Of a stretch of 54,930 bases of DNA, positions 1 through 10,426 are shown piece after piece. The notes under the pieces are model-generated. The model searched no databases. It was not told the origin of the DNA and saw only the letters and a list, made by a program, of their open reading frames with translations. Every line of letters starts with the position of its first letter. The stretch's first letter is position 1. The stretch covers positions 1-54,930 of the forward strand of contig MLAK01000852.1 in the NCBI GenBank assembly GCA_001839685.1, given 5' to 3'. The position numbers and the translations under genes were made by a program. This stretch comes from Tritrichomonas foetus. Taxonomy: Eukaryota; Parabasalia; Tritrichomonadida; Tritrichomonadidae.

Positions 1-20
1 TGGTAGTGTGAGTGGTAGGA

Positions 21-87
21 CAAAGGTTTATGGGGTGGTCCCACAAATTTTTTTGGGGACCACTTTGTAAACCTTTCATATAGGAGG
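21..87 (+). repeat. Left-end palindromic repeat, inverted copy at right end
   Basis: This 67-base block is present in inverted orientation at 54864-54930, with a single mismatch seen by eye (a T/G difference in the central T/G run). Each copy is itself an imperfect palindrome. AAAGGTTTA at 22-30 pairs with TAAACCTTT at 68-76, and GTGGTCCC pairs with GGGACCAC around a T-rich loop. Homology between the two copies stops at position 87, after TAGGAGG. Twenty more bases lie outside it on the left. The simplest reading is a dispersed repeat or transposon end at which assembly stopped. The family is not identified. Confidence 0.85.
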
Positions 88-221
88 TTTTTGAATGAAG
101 TTGCAGACATGTTTTATTTCTAAAACCGTCTACTTCTTCTTCCAAAATTTTATATAATACCATGAATTAATTTTTTTTTTAATTTGATATATAAATTGAA
201 ATAATATTTATATATATAACC

Positions 222-1598
222 ATGAATCTAATAAAATCTATCCTAATTTCACTTTTCCTTTTTGTCTTTTTCCTTTTAAATCACTCTAAAGAAGATGCAT
301 CTTACGCTTTCATGAAGAATGAATATGGAATAATTGAACAAGAATCTTTTTTTTTTTGCAAAAAAGGTATGGAAAAATGGATGGTCAAATTTGGGAGGTT
401 TTTGGTAAAATTATTAATGTCAGATCACGAACTTCAATCTGCTTTTCTTAAACCTCAAAAACCAATAGGTGATCCATTGGAACAAATTGACATGCTCCCA
501 TTAATGCTTGTCCAGAGAAATCTCTTTTCAAAGGAAGCTGAAGAGCCAATCCCTCAAAATTACTTTAATTTGCTAGATAATCACTTACAGACAATTCAAC
601 CAACCGAAAAACCATTTTCACCAAACATGCTTCCAGCTTCATCAGTTTATGACGGTTACAAATGGGATCAATCCGAAAATGAAATTATTATTACATTCGC
701 TTCAAAAGTTCCAATAGACGAGTCCAGCATTGTCATCGATGAAACGAGCATCACTTCGCCATTTTTAAACGGAAACTTCTTTGATAAAGTTGAAAATCCA
801 GATATTTCGATTGAAGAGCAAAATGTTAAAATTACTCTAACCGTTTCAAAATATTTCCCAATTCTTATTAAATCTGGCGAAAACATGGATCAATATTCTC
901 TATTTTTCTTAGCAGCCTTTTCAAACAAAGTTGGTCAAATTGAATGCTTTGAAAAATTACTTCTCAAAGCCTCAATGATGAACAGCACAATGGCCATGTC
1001 AACACTTGCTGTTCACTACTACCAGCAAGAACAACATGAAAAAGCTATTTATTGGTTTTACCAGTTTGGACGTGAAAGTGATGAATTTTTCCCTTTTGTG
1101 ACAATTTCAGAAATTCTAATGATAATCAATCCTTCATTGCATGCACATTTAGTTGAAAATATTTTAGTGACAGTAGCTAATAAATATCCAACAGCATTCA
1201 CAATGTTGGCCCAATTACATTTAGACACAATTCCTGGCTTTAATTCATCGAAAGAACTTGCAGCACAATATTTGGAATTCGCTGTTGAAAACTTCCATGA
1301 TGTGAATGCTCAAAGAGTTCTTGCACAACTATATATACTTGGGAAAGGTGTACAAAAAGATCACCAAAGAGGTGTTCAACTTCTCCTTGAATCTGGCTTG
1401 AGTCACGCGCAAATCGAAAGGTTAGTTTACATGTTGCAGAACTCGAAAGAAAAAGATGAAGAAAAAGATGCTGATGAAGGAAAAGAAAAAGAACCAATTG
1501 CTGATGTTGTTGCCGATTATGCAATAACAGCAGCTGTTGTCGCAGGAATGGTTGCAATTGGTGTGTTTGCTTATAATTTCATCAAAAGAAGGAAGTGA
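222..1598 (+). CDS. ER membrane protein with CS (p23/NudC-like) domain and Sel1-type helical repeats
   Basis: The 458-residue protein begins with a hydrophobic signal sequence (residues about 1-19). Residues about 143-219 resemble a CS domain, the p23/NudC fold used by Hsp90 and dynein co-chaperones, starting with the typical YKWDQ and a strand IIITF. Residues about 223-400 are paired helices of the TPR/Sel1 kind; the stretch around QRVLAQLYILGKGVQ is a good Sel1 unit. An acidic/Lys-rich linker leads to one membrane span (about 432-455) and a KRRK tail resembling a dilysine ER-retrieval signal. I infer an ER-anchored protein with its CS and Sel1 parts in the lumen, perhaps a quality-control adaptor. 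The individual domains are visible but the exact orthologue is not recognised. The ATG is preceded by an AT-only stretch. Confidence 0.7.
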   Translation: MNLIKSILISLFLFVFFLLNHSKEDASYAFMKNEYGIIEQESFFFCKKGMEKWMVKFGRFLVKLLMSDHELQSAFLKPQKPIGDPLEQIDMLPLMLVQRNLFSKEAEEPIPQNYFNLLDNHLQTIQPTEKPFSPNMLPASSVYDGYKWDQSENEIIITFASKVPIDESSIVIDETSITSPFLNGNFFDKVENPDISIEEQNVKITLTVSKYFPILIKSGENMDQYSLFFLAAFSNKVGQIECFEKLLLKASMMNSTMAMSTLAVHYYQQEQHEKAIYWFYQFGRESDEFFPFVTISEILMIINPSLHAHLVENILVTVANKYPTAFTMLAQLHLDTIPGFNSSKELAAQYLEFAVENFHDVNAQRVLAQLYILGKGVQKDHQRGVQLLLESGLSHAQIERLVYMLQNSKEKDEEKDADEGKEKEPIADVVADYAITAAVVAGMVAIGVFAYNFIKRRK

Positions 1599-1994
1599 AA
1601 CAATTTTTTTCGCATTGTTTTCATAGAATTAGATAAAAACAGTTTTAAATGTTATATTCTTTACGTTTCATTTTTAACAAATTAAAAATTTGAGGAAAAA
1701 ATTATGTTTACTCCGAGATAAATAATCATTGATATCATATCATGATTCTTCTAAGAGTTGTGTTAAATAAATGCTTTTTCTTTATTAAGTTATCAACCTA
1801 AAAATAATAAAGGATTGCTTTTCACACTTTGATTAATGAAACACAATTTTATTTATGATAAAATATATTCATATCGAAAAAAATGTGATTGCCCTTATTT
1901 CGAAATCAATCACTGCATTCAATAATGAGCTAAAAATAAGAAAAAACAATGTTTGCTAACCATGTTTATATATTTACATTACAATGAATAACGC
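1599..1994. other. Convergent intergenic region
   Basis: This is the 3' flank of two genes that converge. It is AT-rich, with AATAAA-like words near 1764 and 1804 that could serve in 3' end formation on either strand. No gene, RNA or repeat is evident. Confidence 0.5.
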
Positions 1995-3632
1995 TCAAAC
2001 ATTTTGCAAGAATTGGTTTGCGTCATGGTCATTCAAAAATTTTGGAACATATTTCAACAAATCATTTTCAAACAACAAATATAGTTGATGTACAGCTTCT
2101 TTTGCTGATTGTCTAGTTGGATGAGTTGATCCATTTAACAAATTATTCACAGTCTTTATCATATCACCAAATTCGTCAGATGTTTTCGAAAAGAATCGCT
2201 CGTGCTTTTCATTACATTTAATTAACGAATCACAATAAAGTTTTGCAATTGCAGCTTGTATCTTTGGAGCTTTTGATTCCCCATTTGATAATAAAACAGA
2301 ACACATTCGTTTGGAAGGCATTGTATTCACTACAATCGAGCAGCATTGAGATAAAGGTGTTTCGAAAAATTGAGCCGTTTTTGCATGAAGACGAAGAAGA
2401 ACTGGTAAAACTCGAGCAAGCTCAAATTCCATTTCTTCAGTTTTTCTAATAAACAATTCTTGTAGTGCTCCGATTGAAGCCAGTGAAAGTGCGGCCCTTG
2501 ATCCAGTTATGTCCTCCAAAATTGTTGTCACCAATTCATGAATATCATCATCGTTCAACGAACTTGTGGAATACTTCAGAATTCGACGTGATAAATTATA
2601 AGAAGAGCAACGATCATCCCATTCTTTGCTTTTTATCCCAGTTCTCACAGTTCGAACAACTTCGTTCATGTCCTGGTCTTCATCAAAAGGCGAGTCATTG
2701 AATTTTCGAACTTGTTGCTGCTTCGGTGTCATTTGGAAAACAGGGTTTTGTGTGTTTGGGCGGCCTTTATTGGCTTGATGAAATCCCGGAGGTAATGTTC
2801 GACTGAATTTACTTCTTGAACTACTATTTAATAACGTCGATGGAGAATTTGAATCAGACCCGATTGGACTGAAGCTTACATTGTTGGATTGGTTTGGACT
2901 AGAAGGAATATTTGCTGCTGGACTTAAGTTGGAATTGTTTGGACTGAAAATTCGAGTTGATCCAATATTGGGAGTTAATGGTGAATTAAAAGGTGAATTT
3001 GTAGATACGTTTAAATTCGGAAGAGGAAGATCAGGAATGTTATCGAACTCCGCAATATCACCTACACGGCTTTTGATAGTCTGTAGAAGTCTCGGACCAA
3101 CACCAACGACAGATCCAAGCGATTTCACCCATTCGCCAAAATCATCAGGTTGAAAATCGAAGTTTGGCGAATCATTGATACTCTGAATCACAATTATTGT
3201 CAGGCTTCTTAGAATTGCTTCATTGTTTGAATTCGGCTCGATGAAAGTTTTGAAGATAAACCTCGGACCAGTGATTCTCCCAATTTTCCTATAGAAGTCG
3301 ACCGCCACTTTCACGTAGCTGACATTCTGTTCAGAAAGGAGGCGAATTGAAATGGGCTCGACAAGATGAATTAATTTGGCGATAGAGATGCCTGATCGAT
3401 ATCCGCCAATGTCGCTCAAAACCGTCATAACTCGCGATAAAATGCTTGAATCTGTAATTTTTTCGTATTTTGTCACGATGAATTTGAATAAACCTGGAAA
3501 ATCGGGCATAATTTGATCTGAGTAAGAATAATTATGAAGTATTTTTTCTATTGCGCTGATCATCTCTGCATGCGGTAAGTTCGCTTGATCGAAAGGAAGG
3601 AGTCCATATAATAAGTCTTCATGGTTTTGCAT
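1995..3632 (-). CDS. TOG/HEAT-repeat protein, CLASP-like
   Basis: The 545-residue protein has two helical parts joined by a Ser/Pro/Asn-rich linker. Residues about 1-200 are HEAT-like helices. Residues about 205-320 are low complexity with many SP, SPN and NS steps. Residues about 335-545 resemble a TOG domain of the CLASP type, with a first helix carrying KEWDDR and successive HEAT pairs to the C-terminus. In CLASP and related proteins, TOG domains bind tubulin dimers and the basic Ser/Pro linker binds the lattice, which would suit an organism with several flagella and an axostyle. Family assignment is by pattern only. The start ATG is supported by a motif CTTTCAAAAAGTC 31-43 bases upstream. 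Confidence 0.55.
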   Translation of the reverse strand: MQNHEDLLYGLLPFDQANLPHAEMISAIEKILHNYSYSDQIMPDFPGLFKFIVTKYEKITDSSILSRVMTVLSDIGGYRSGISIAKLIHLVEPISIRLLSEQNVSYVKVAVDFYRKIGRITGPRFIFKTFIEPNSNNEAILRSLTIIVIQSINDSPNFDFQPDDFGEWVKSLGSVVGVGPRLLQTIKSRVGDIAEFDNIPDLPLPNLNVSTNSPFNSPLTPNIGSTRIFSPNNSNLSPAANIPSSPNQSNNVSFSPIGSDSNSPSTLLNSSSRSKFSRTLPPGFHQANKGRPNTQNPVFQMTPKQQQVRKFNDSPFDEDQDMNEVVRTVRTGIKSKEWDDRCSSYNLSRRILKYSTSSLNDDDIHELVTTILEDITGSRAALSLASIGALQELFIRKTEEMEFELARVLPVLLRLHAKTAQFFETPLSQCCSIVVNTMPSKRMCSVLLSNGESKAPKIQAAIAKLYCDSLIKCNEKHERFFSKTSDEFGDMIKTVNNLLNGSTHPTRQSAKEAVHQLYLLFENDLLKYVPKFLNDHDANQFLQNV

Positions 3633-4824
3633 AAACTTTTTTGCCTTGAAATAAATAAACTCCTTTCAAAAAGTCTTTCAGATAGAATTTTATCAACTTT
3701 TGAGAAGAAAGGTGAAATATTGTTATAATTTAACCATAAATTTTACTTTGATTATTAAGAATTTACATCGTTATGATTTTCTGATTATTGTAAAATGGCA
3801 AATGAGCTTTTTGTGAGTGTATAGATGTGGCTTATTTATTTTAAAATTTGTTTTCCAGAATCAGGTTTAAACTATTGTTGATCAATTTGTATTTAAGTAA
3901 TTTGGAGATACTGGCAGTAAACATAATCATTCCAGGAAAAATAACTTTTATTGCTGAAAAATGTATGTTTTGAAACTCATAAAAATGATTTTCACTTCAA
4001 CAATAATATTAGTCTGATGTTTGAAAAAATTTTAGTGCAATTTTTTTTTGAAACCACATGAAAGAAAACTAAATTTGAAGGAAATAGTCAAAATGGTACA
4101 TTAGAGACATCATTTACATAGCTATATTCGAATTAAATGTAATGTTGATTAATGGAGATAAACTTAATTGAAGAAAGTTAATTTCAATCGAGTAAATCAT
4201 AAACTGTTGAATGGTATTGATGTAGATTGAGATATTAATTATGATTGCAATGAATGCGAAAAACGTCTTTTATAATTTATCAAATATTAAGCAAATGATG
4301 AAGGACTTCAATAAATGATTTATTGGCCCTTTGGGATTCCTTTTACGCATGGGAAATTACGTAATGTTTTTAACAATGAAGAATTAAGAGCGCAAAAAGT
4401 GATTCATGGTGCTCTTATCAGGAAAAATCCTGATGATTTATTCATTAGAGAATTAATTAAATTCTATAATGTGAACAATAAAGATATCAATAATCTTATT
4501 ACCATAATATTTCCTGTATTCTTGCTTTTATTAACTATAATGGATTAAAATATATAATAGATTAAAATACGATATTGTTTGATCAATAATATCTGCTTTA
4601 TTATACATTTTTCTCCACTAATTGATCACTTTTTCGAATAATTGACCAAAACCATGCTACTGAAAGAGGAATAGCCATTTTTGATATATTATAGAATTCA
4701 TTATATTTTTTGCGCACATTTTTACATTTTATTGCCTCCAACAACAATTTTTCTCTAAAACTTTTTTAAATATTTCATGATATGCATGAATATGCTTTTG
4801 AATCAACACACCCATGAGTCGAAC
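3633..4824. other. Intergenic region, no supported gene
   Basis: AT-rich spacer. A 77-codon ATG frame at 4315-4548 contains a coding-like stretch (WPFGIPFTHGKLRNV) but ends in a hydrophobic AT-driven tail, and I recognise no family. It could be a further relic of the decayed gene that follows. The promoter side of the TOG gene occupies the first 60 bases. Confidence 0.35.
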
Positions 4825-5642
4825 AAGGTTAAAAGGTACTATATTACAGAAGAATTTAATTCTTTTGATCAACAATTAATCAGATTAGAATTAAATGATA
4901 ACAATTATTAGATTCTAACTGATTCCGATTTTGAAAAACACTATCTCTTTTATGAATTAAAGAAACTAAGTCAATTATTTCAATTGCTAATATCACTTAA
5001 TAATGAAGTGATCAAACTATCCCAAAATACTTTAGAATTAGAAGATTTTGTATCGATACCCGAAACTCCAAAACAACAATTTCGAATATCGAAGTTATGG
5101 AATGTTATTTCTGACCCCGCTGATGAAAATAATGGGGATTTATTTTTTGGGAAAAATATTTATATTTCATGAAGTGTAGTATTCTTGTGATCTCTGCTGG
5201 ATTGAATGAATATGAAACGAAACTTATTGAGATTATTCCAAAAATATTGAATCATATGATCATGGTTGATACTTTAATTGTCATTTATGAACCTTCTATA
5301 ATTGGTTCACTGGAACACAACGATTTATGTGGGTTAAGCCGACTAACAAGAAGATTATCGTTCAAGATGAATTCATTAATGGAGGGACTTTGTCATTTTT
5401 CTTTTTAATGAGAACAAATCTTTGTTTATCCATCCAGATCCTTCATCCTTCATGATTATTGAAACGTATAGTAACTATCATTCCAACTTGCAAAAGAACC
5501 TGCTTTAACGAATACCAAAGATTACTACGAAGACTGCCAACAAAATTTACAAAGAACCAAAACATAAAATAGATGAATATTTGCGAACTGCCAGAATAAT
5601 ATTGAAACATCAAATTTGGGAAATAATAAAAATGGATTTATG
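4825..5642 (+). pseudogene. Decayed coding region of unknown family
   Basis: The reading frame starting at 4825 is coding-like and is cut by an in-frame TAG at 4909-4911. It continues as an open stretch to 5172, is taken over by a second frame at 5169-5408, and returns to the first frame from about 5413 to 5642, with a further in-frame TAA on the way. Translated pieces have varied, globular-looking composition (for example ILVISAGLNEYETKLI and KIYKEPKHKIDEYLRTAR), unlike translated intergenic AT DNA. A pair of compensating frameshifts plus nonsense codons suggests an old pseudogene. The family is not recognised. Orientation and extent are approximate. Confidence 0.45.
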
Positions 5643-5980
5643 AACATTTTACATGATGAAAATGATGAGCAAATTAAAGGTTTCATGTAATTTTCCTCTT
5701 TAAAATGAATTCTTCAATTCAATCGATGATGATAAAAGTCTTCCTAATTATTTATTGGCTTCCTTATTAATTACTAATACTCCTTATTAATCACGACTAT
5801 TACATATTAAATCAATATTGTGAATCTCATATAAAAATGAATCGAAAATTCATAAAATATATTGGGTTTTATTTAAAATGGATAAAAGTAAATTAAGAAA
5901 TGGCATTATTGGCAATAAGGTGAAGTTTATTCAATCAAATATCAGATAAGAATGTCTTACATAAAGAAGGGAGTAAAAAA

Positions 5981-6565
5981 TTAACAACAATTTGGTTTCT
6001 TGTCATTTTTTGATGGCGGAATTAATGATGTTGTTTTCTGGAATGTCCCACTAAGATCACCAATATCCTGTGCTATGTTTTGGAATAGATTAATGACAGA
6101 AGCCTGGTCTTTCGCAGATGTTGTGAATAAAGGCAGTTTATTTTTCGATGCCCAAGTTTTGGCTTCGTTCAAAAGGTGTGTCTGCCCTAAATCGATTTTA
6201 TTCGCAGCAATATATATTTTGCATCTATATGATTCTGTTTTCTGAATTAAATCTATCCATTGCTCAACACTTTGAAAGCTGGATTCGTCTTGAAGACTGA
6301 ATACAATTATTGCAGCTTGACTTCCTCTTGTATACATCGGAACTATTCCACGAAATCGCTCTTGACCAGCAGTATCCCAAACATTCAACGTTACTGGCCC
6401 ATTTTGCGTTGTGATCGTTTTCGTAATATAATTTCCTCCGACTGTTGATTCGCATTCCTCATGGAAAACATTTCTGTAAAATTGCATAACTATACTCGTT
6501 TTTCCGACTGAAGAGTCACCAAGCATGACGAGCTTCACTGCTTTGTCGGCACGAAAAGCATCCAT
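5981..6565 (-). CDS. Rab-family small GTPase
   Basis: A 194-residue Ras-superfamily GTPase of Rab type, typical in length. All five nucleotide motifs are visible: GDSSVGKTS (P-loop, residues about 16-24), the switch I threonine in STVGGNY, WDTAGQE in switch II, NKID for guanine specificity, and TSAK. The C-terminus ends in two cysteines, the double geranylgeranylation site of Rabs. Switch II and FxGxVPMYTRGSQ fit the Rab5/Rab22-like group loosely, but trichomonads have very large Rab families and I do not assign a subtype. Role: membrane identity and vesicle traffic. TACTTTTTTCAATGA lies 11-25 bases upstream of the ATG. Confidence 0.93.
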   Translation of the reverse strand: MDAFRADKAVKLVMLGDSSVGKTSIVMQFYRNVFHEECESTVGGNYITKTITTQNGPVTLNVWDTAGQERFRGIVPMYTRGSQAAIIVFSLQDESSFQSVEQWIDLIQKTESYRCKIYIAANKIDLGQTHLLNEAKTWASKNKLPLFTTSAKDQASVINLFQNIAQDIGDLSGTFQKTTSLIPPSKNDKKPNCC

Positions 6566-6952
6566 TCGATTTGAATACTTTTTTCAATGACTGTACGTTT
6601 AAGAAAACAATTTGAATTGATTCAGATAAAAAAATTGTCAACCAAATAAAGTCTTCATTTCTTCTTTAATTTTGGAATTTCTTGGAAAACAAAAGAAAAA
6701 TATTGTTAAACACTCATTGATATTCCACATATTTCAATAACATCTTCATCAAATAAACAACAGGCAAATATTTAGATAACAATTGATGAAAATCAAATTT
6801 ATTCATTCATTCATTAAGATGATTTGAAGAGTCAGTATATAAAAGTGATATAATTCTATCATATATAACGTTTATTAAAAACAAAAACATAATAAGTCGG
6901 ATATCATCATTTCTAGAAAAATGAGAACATTCTGGTGAAAAAAGGATTAAGT
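6566..6952. other. Intergenic region
   Basis: Spacer between two minus-strand genes. It contains the 5' flank of the Rab gene and the 3' flank of the raptor gene. AT-rich; nothing else recognised. Confidence 0.5.
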
Positions 6953-8932
6953 CTATTTCAATCTAGATTTAAATGAAAAATTCAGTCTCGATTGTTCCAC
7001 AGGTGCTGGAGGTGCTGGAATTTCTATATCGAAAATATCATTTTGGAATCTTTCTTCAAAACCTGGTGATTTAACAGATTCAATCACATGTTGAATAATC
7101 ATATTTTGCACATTTAATACAGCTCTTTTATCTCTTTTAACATGTTCAATGACTTGTTTGTACTGCGCCAATACCTTTTGAAAATTTTGATTTGGATCAT
7201 TTTCAAATAAATTCAAAACTTGAAACAATCTTGTGTCATTGGGGCTCTGTTTAATAAAATTAAAAAGAGCAAATAAAACCTGAATTCTCACTATTGGTGA
7301 TTCATCATTCGCAACTTCAAGAACAGCATCAATTGTATTTTTCTGCCTTGAAAATCCCAACGCATAAACGGCAGCAGCACGAAAATCGCTCCTGTTTGAT
7401 TTTAAAAGTGGTAAAAAGGAAATTTCAAAAGGAGGCAAATTTCCCAAAGATCCAATTTTGTTGAAAATAAGACCAATTAGTAGAGATGAACAAGGTGAAC
7501 AAGACTCAGCATAGTCCATACATAATTGCATGAGTTTTTGATAAACCTGCTGGTATTCAACTGTTATTGAACAGCAAACACATAACATTCCAGATTTGAT
7601 AATATCTGGATCTTTTGAAAGCTTGAAGAAAAGTGGCGTATGTGCTTCAAATGGTGTTTTTTGTGAAATAGCTATTGATTTCGCGAGTAGACATAGACTG
7701 TAACTTGAAGGTGATTCAAGTTCAGCTAGATTTTTTGGAATTGAAGATCGAGAAATTTCAGTTATTGCAGCAAGTGAACCATCTGAGTATTGGAAAAGAT
7801 GTTTCGCACTACATTCATGAGTTTCAGGTATACCCAAAAAAGTGTTGAAAAGTGGAATTATTCCAGTGATAGGAAAGAATTCAAATGTGTCTATAAAGAG
7901 CGAGAAAATCTTTTGAATTGCTTCATTTTCAGGTGATGTTAATAATATGTCTATTGCAACATCCCAAGTGGCCCAAATATCATGTGAATGCATTGGTTGT
8001 AATTCGGGCAAACTTTCTGGATGAACGTTGAAACTTAGCATTACTCTTTGTGCCAAAGCAAAGCCTTTGATTAAATGACTAACTGAAGGATCAGCTGAAA
8101 AAAGTGCATAGTTTTCTGGTGTCTGTGTTTCGAAAATAATGGCGTCTAAAATTGCTTCTAAAAGTGGTTTTAATATTTTATCGGATTTTGATTCGATTGA
8201 ATTTTTTGAAAGTGTTTCTTCATTTCCACAATCATTTTTTTGATCAAAAATTGATCTATGCCGATGGTTATGATACCAAAAAGCTGTTTCGAAATGTTTA
8301 AAAAGACAGCTCGTAAACAAGTCGAGTGGTGCATCAGTTGAAATCTGCAGGTTTTCAGAAGCTGATGTGGCAAAAAAGGCAAAAACATCCCTCTTGTTTT
8401 GAAGGTGTGGTTTCAAGGATGCGGCATTTGAGCAATCAAAAATGAAAGTTATTGGACATGAGCAAATATTCAAAATATTCGCTATTTTCATTGGCTTATA
8501 ACGTTCGCGTGTATCTGTAAAAAAATAAACGTCTCCCTCATCAGATGGAATATGCGTCCCTTGGCCGAATATGTGGAGGATGATCCGTTGAGGAGGAATT
8601 GAAGAGGAGTGCTTTCGTAGTAAGGCGGTTACTGTAGAAACTGATGGATCGACAGTTACTTCGCATGAAATTTTGATTGAATTCGAATATAAATCGGATA
8701 TCGCTTTTTGTGAGGATGGTGAATAATACGATGGATCAAATGTGAGGAACGGCATTGAACATACTGTTAGTGGCCTTCGAACGAGGCGGCGGATTGATTG
8801 TTGTCGAAGGCCGTCGAATAAACATAAAAAACAAACTGCCGACTGAGTCTTCATTGGATTGCGCTGAGCAACACCGAATCCTCGGGGTGGTCGATTTGGA
8901 AGTAAGTTCGGCCGAGAAACTCGGCGATGCAT
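6953..8932 (-). CDS. Raptor homologue (TORC1 subunit) lacking the WD40 region
   Basis: Raptor presents substrates to TOR kinase in TORC1. With the start I prefer (ATG at 8932) the protein has 659 residues; an upstream ATG at 9091 would add 53 AT-biased residues. Near the N-terminus, MKTQSAVCFLCLF resembles the conserved raptor opening. The raptor caspase-like domain follows: LHIFGQGTHIP at about 113-123 and ITFIFDCSNAAS at about 157-168 match the family's HYNGHGVP and YVYDCSAAG segments. PLDLFTSCL matches PADIFTACL. An armadillo/HEAT region includes FRAAAVYALGF (about 515). Animal and yeast raptors are about 1300-1500 residues and end in WD40 repeats; none is present here, and the next gene downstream is the Rab. 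Confidence 0.82.
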   Translation of the reverse strand: MHRRVSRPNLLPNRPPRGFGVAQRNPMKTQSAVCFLCLFDGLRQQSIRRLVRRPLTVCSMPFLTFDPSYYSPSSQKAISDLYSNSIKISCEVTVDPSVSTVTALLRKHSSSIPPQRIILHIFGQGTHIPSDEGDVYFFTDTRERYKPMKIANILNICSCPITFIFDCSNAASLKPHLQNKRDVFAFFATSASENLQISTDAPLDLFTSCLFKHFETAFWYHNHRHRSIFDQKNDCGNEETLSKNSIESKSDKILKPLLEAILDAIIFETQTPENYALFSADPSVSHLIKGFALAQRVMLSFNVHPESLPELQPMHSHDIWATWDVAIDILLTSPENEAIQKIFSLFIDTFEFFPITGIIPLFNTFLGIPETHECSAKHLFQYSDGSLAAITEISRSSIPKNLAELESPSSYSLCLLAKSIAISQKTPFEAHTPLFFKLSKDPDIIKSGMLCVCCSITVEYQQVYQKLMQLCMDYAESCSPCSSLLIGLIFNKIGSLGNLPPFEISFLPLLKSNRSDFRAAAVYALGFSRQKNTIDAVLEVANDESPIVRIQVLFALFNFIKQSPNDTRLFQVLNLFENDPNQNFQKVLAQYKQVIEHVKRDKRAVLNVQNMIIQHVIESVKSPGFEERFQNDIFDIEIPAPPAPVEQSRLNFSFKSRLK

Positions 8933-9816
8933 TCGCTCACAATTGAGTAATTTTCTAAAAATTTGAAATATTTCATCAAATTGATGAAATTCAGTATTTA
9001 TCTGGTGGGATATATTCAATTGGAGGACAAATAGTCTAAGAAAAAGATAGGGAAATATGTTGGCAACTTCATTTTTAAGAAATAATGGCATGTGTCATTT
9101 GAAATACTTCTGAAAAATTGGTCTTCAGAATCAGACGTAATTTTAAATTCTAAATTCAATCTATAAATCAAAATTTGAGATAGGATTCAATATTCAGAGT
9201 ATTTCATATCATTGTCTGTCAATTTTGTACAGTTCAAGAGCAAATAAGTGAGTTTGTGACATAAAACCTCTACTTTTTGATTCACTCATGTTTTTGTAAA
9301 GGTGCTGGCAAGTGAAATTCAGAAATGGTAGGATCTGACATGCCAATTAAAATTACCATGATCATTTTTATTTCATGACAAAGTATGATGCTCATGAAAA
9401 ACCTTCATATGAACTATTATGAAAGACTTCAGTGAGTTTATATCGTTGATACGAAATATTCAACATGAAAAAAAAAGAATTGACTTTCTTTCAATTTTTC
9501 AAATGGAGTTGAAATTGTATTTTCTTCGACAATAAATTATATTATTCCTAATTTTCTGATAATAAACTTATATTAATTGTTAGCTAGTATAAAAACTATT
9601 TTATTATCGGAATTTTTGAGAAAATCATGGAGAAAATCCGCAATTAAAAAATAACTATTTTTCTATGATTATACAAAATCATTGAATTATATCTATTAAT
9701 CTTATCAGATGTATACAAACCAAATAGTCTTAACGTACGAAATCACTAAAATGATCCTTATCATCAGTATTACTTAATGCCATCAGTCAAAAATCAAAAC
9801 CCAAATAGCTAAAAGA
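8933..9816. other. Intergenic region upstream of raptor
   Basis: AT-rich. The open frame running upstream of the raptor start to 9091 is probably non-coding 5' flank. No repeat, tRNA or other gene recognised. Confidence 0.4.
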
Positions 9817-10426
9817 ATGACGAAAATTTCCCTTATCGCAAACTTCGCAAATGGCCGAATTCAAAAATATTTCGAAAATGATTCTGAAGAAGCTATTGTT
9901 TCAGTTTTCGGGTGATAAGTCTTTCAGTCAATTGTTAAATCTATTTTTTATAGTTATGAGCCATATTTATTCATAGTTTTGAAATTTTGCAACAATTAAA
10001 CCGAAAAAAGAGCGATTTTGGAGAAAGCCTAAAAAAAAAATTGAGAGAAGCTTTTTTTCCAAGAATCACAAAGATTATAATACTGCTTCCCATAATTCTA
10101 TTTACACTTCTTCTATCGATTTTTAATTAAAAATCGCGAAAATTTTGATAGTTTTAACTCAGTGATGGTGAATTAATTCAATTTCCATTTGACAAATATG
10201 AATGTATTGAAATCTTTTCTGTCATAAAATTTTAGTATATGAAGAAAATAGACTGGCAGTCCTCAACAGCACATTCTCAAGCAGGGATACAGATACAACG
10301 ATTGAAAGACCAAATCAAGAAAAATGGAATCCAATATGTTTTTTTCCAGACTCGATGCCAAGTGAATTTTCTGATGACTCGCCATTTAGATGGCAAAACA
10401 TTCGTAATCTTCTCATTGATGCCTAA
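9817..10426 (+). pseudogene. Coding relics, family unknown
   Basis: An ATG at 9817 opens 32 coding-like codons (including NFANGRIQKYFENDSEEA) that end in TGA TAA at 9913-9918. The same frame stays readable to a TAA near 9995. Further right, in a different frame, a coding-like stretch ends at TAA 10424-10426 with residues such as FPDSMPSEFSDDSPFRWQN. Stops and frame changes between the pieces point to one or more decayed genes. The two parts may be unrelated. Confidence 0.3.

Noticed and set aside
8755..8946. Plus-strand open frame opposite the raptor N-terminus
   Set aside because: Shadow of the raptor coding frame.
8933..9091. N-terminal extension of raptor to the ATG at 9091
   Set aside because: The extra 53 residues have intergenic-like Phe/Leu/Ile composition and the conserved raptor opening begins after the ATG at 8932.
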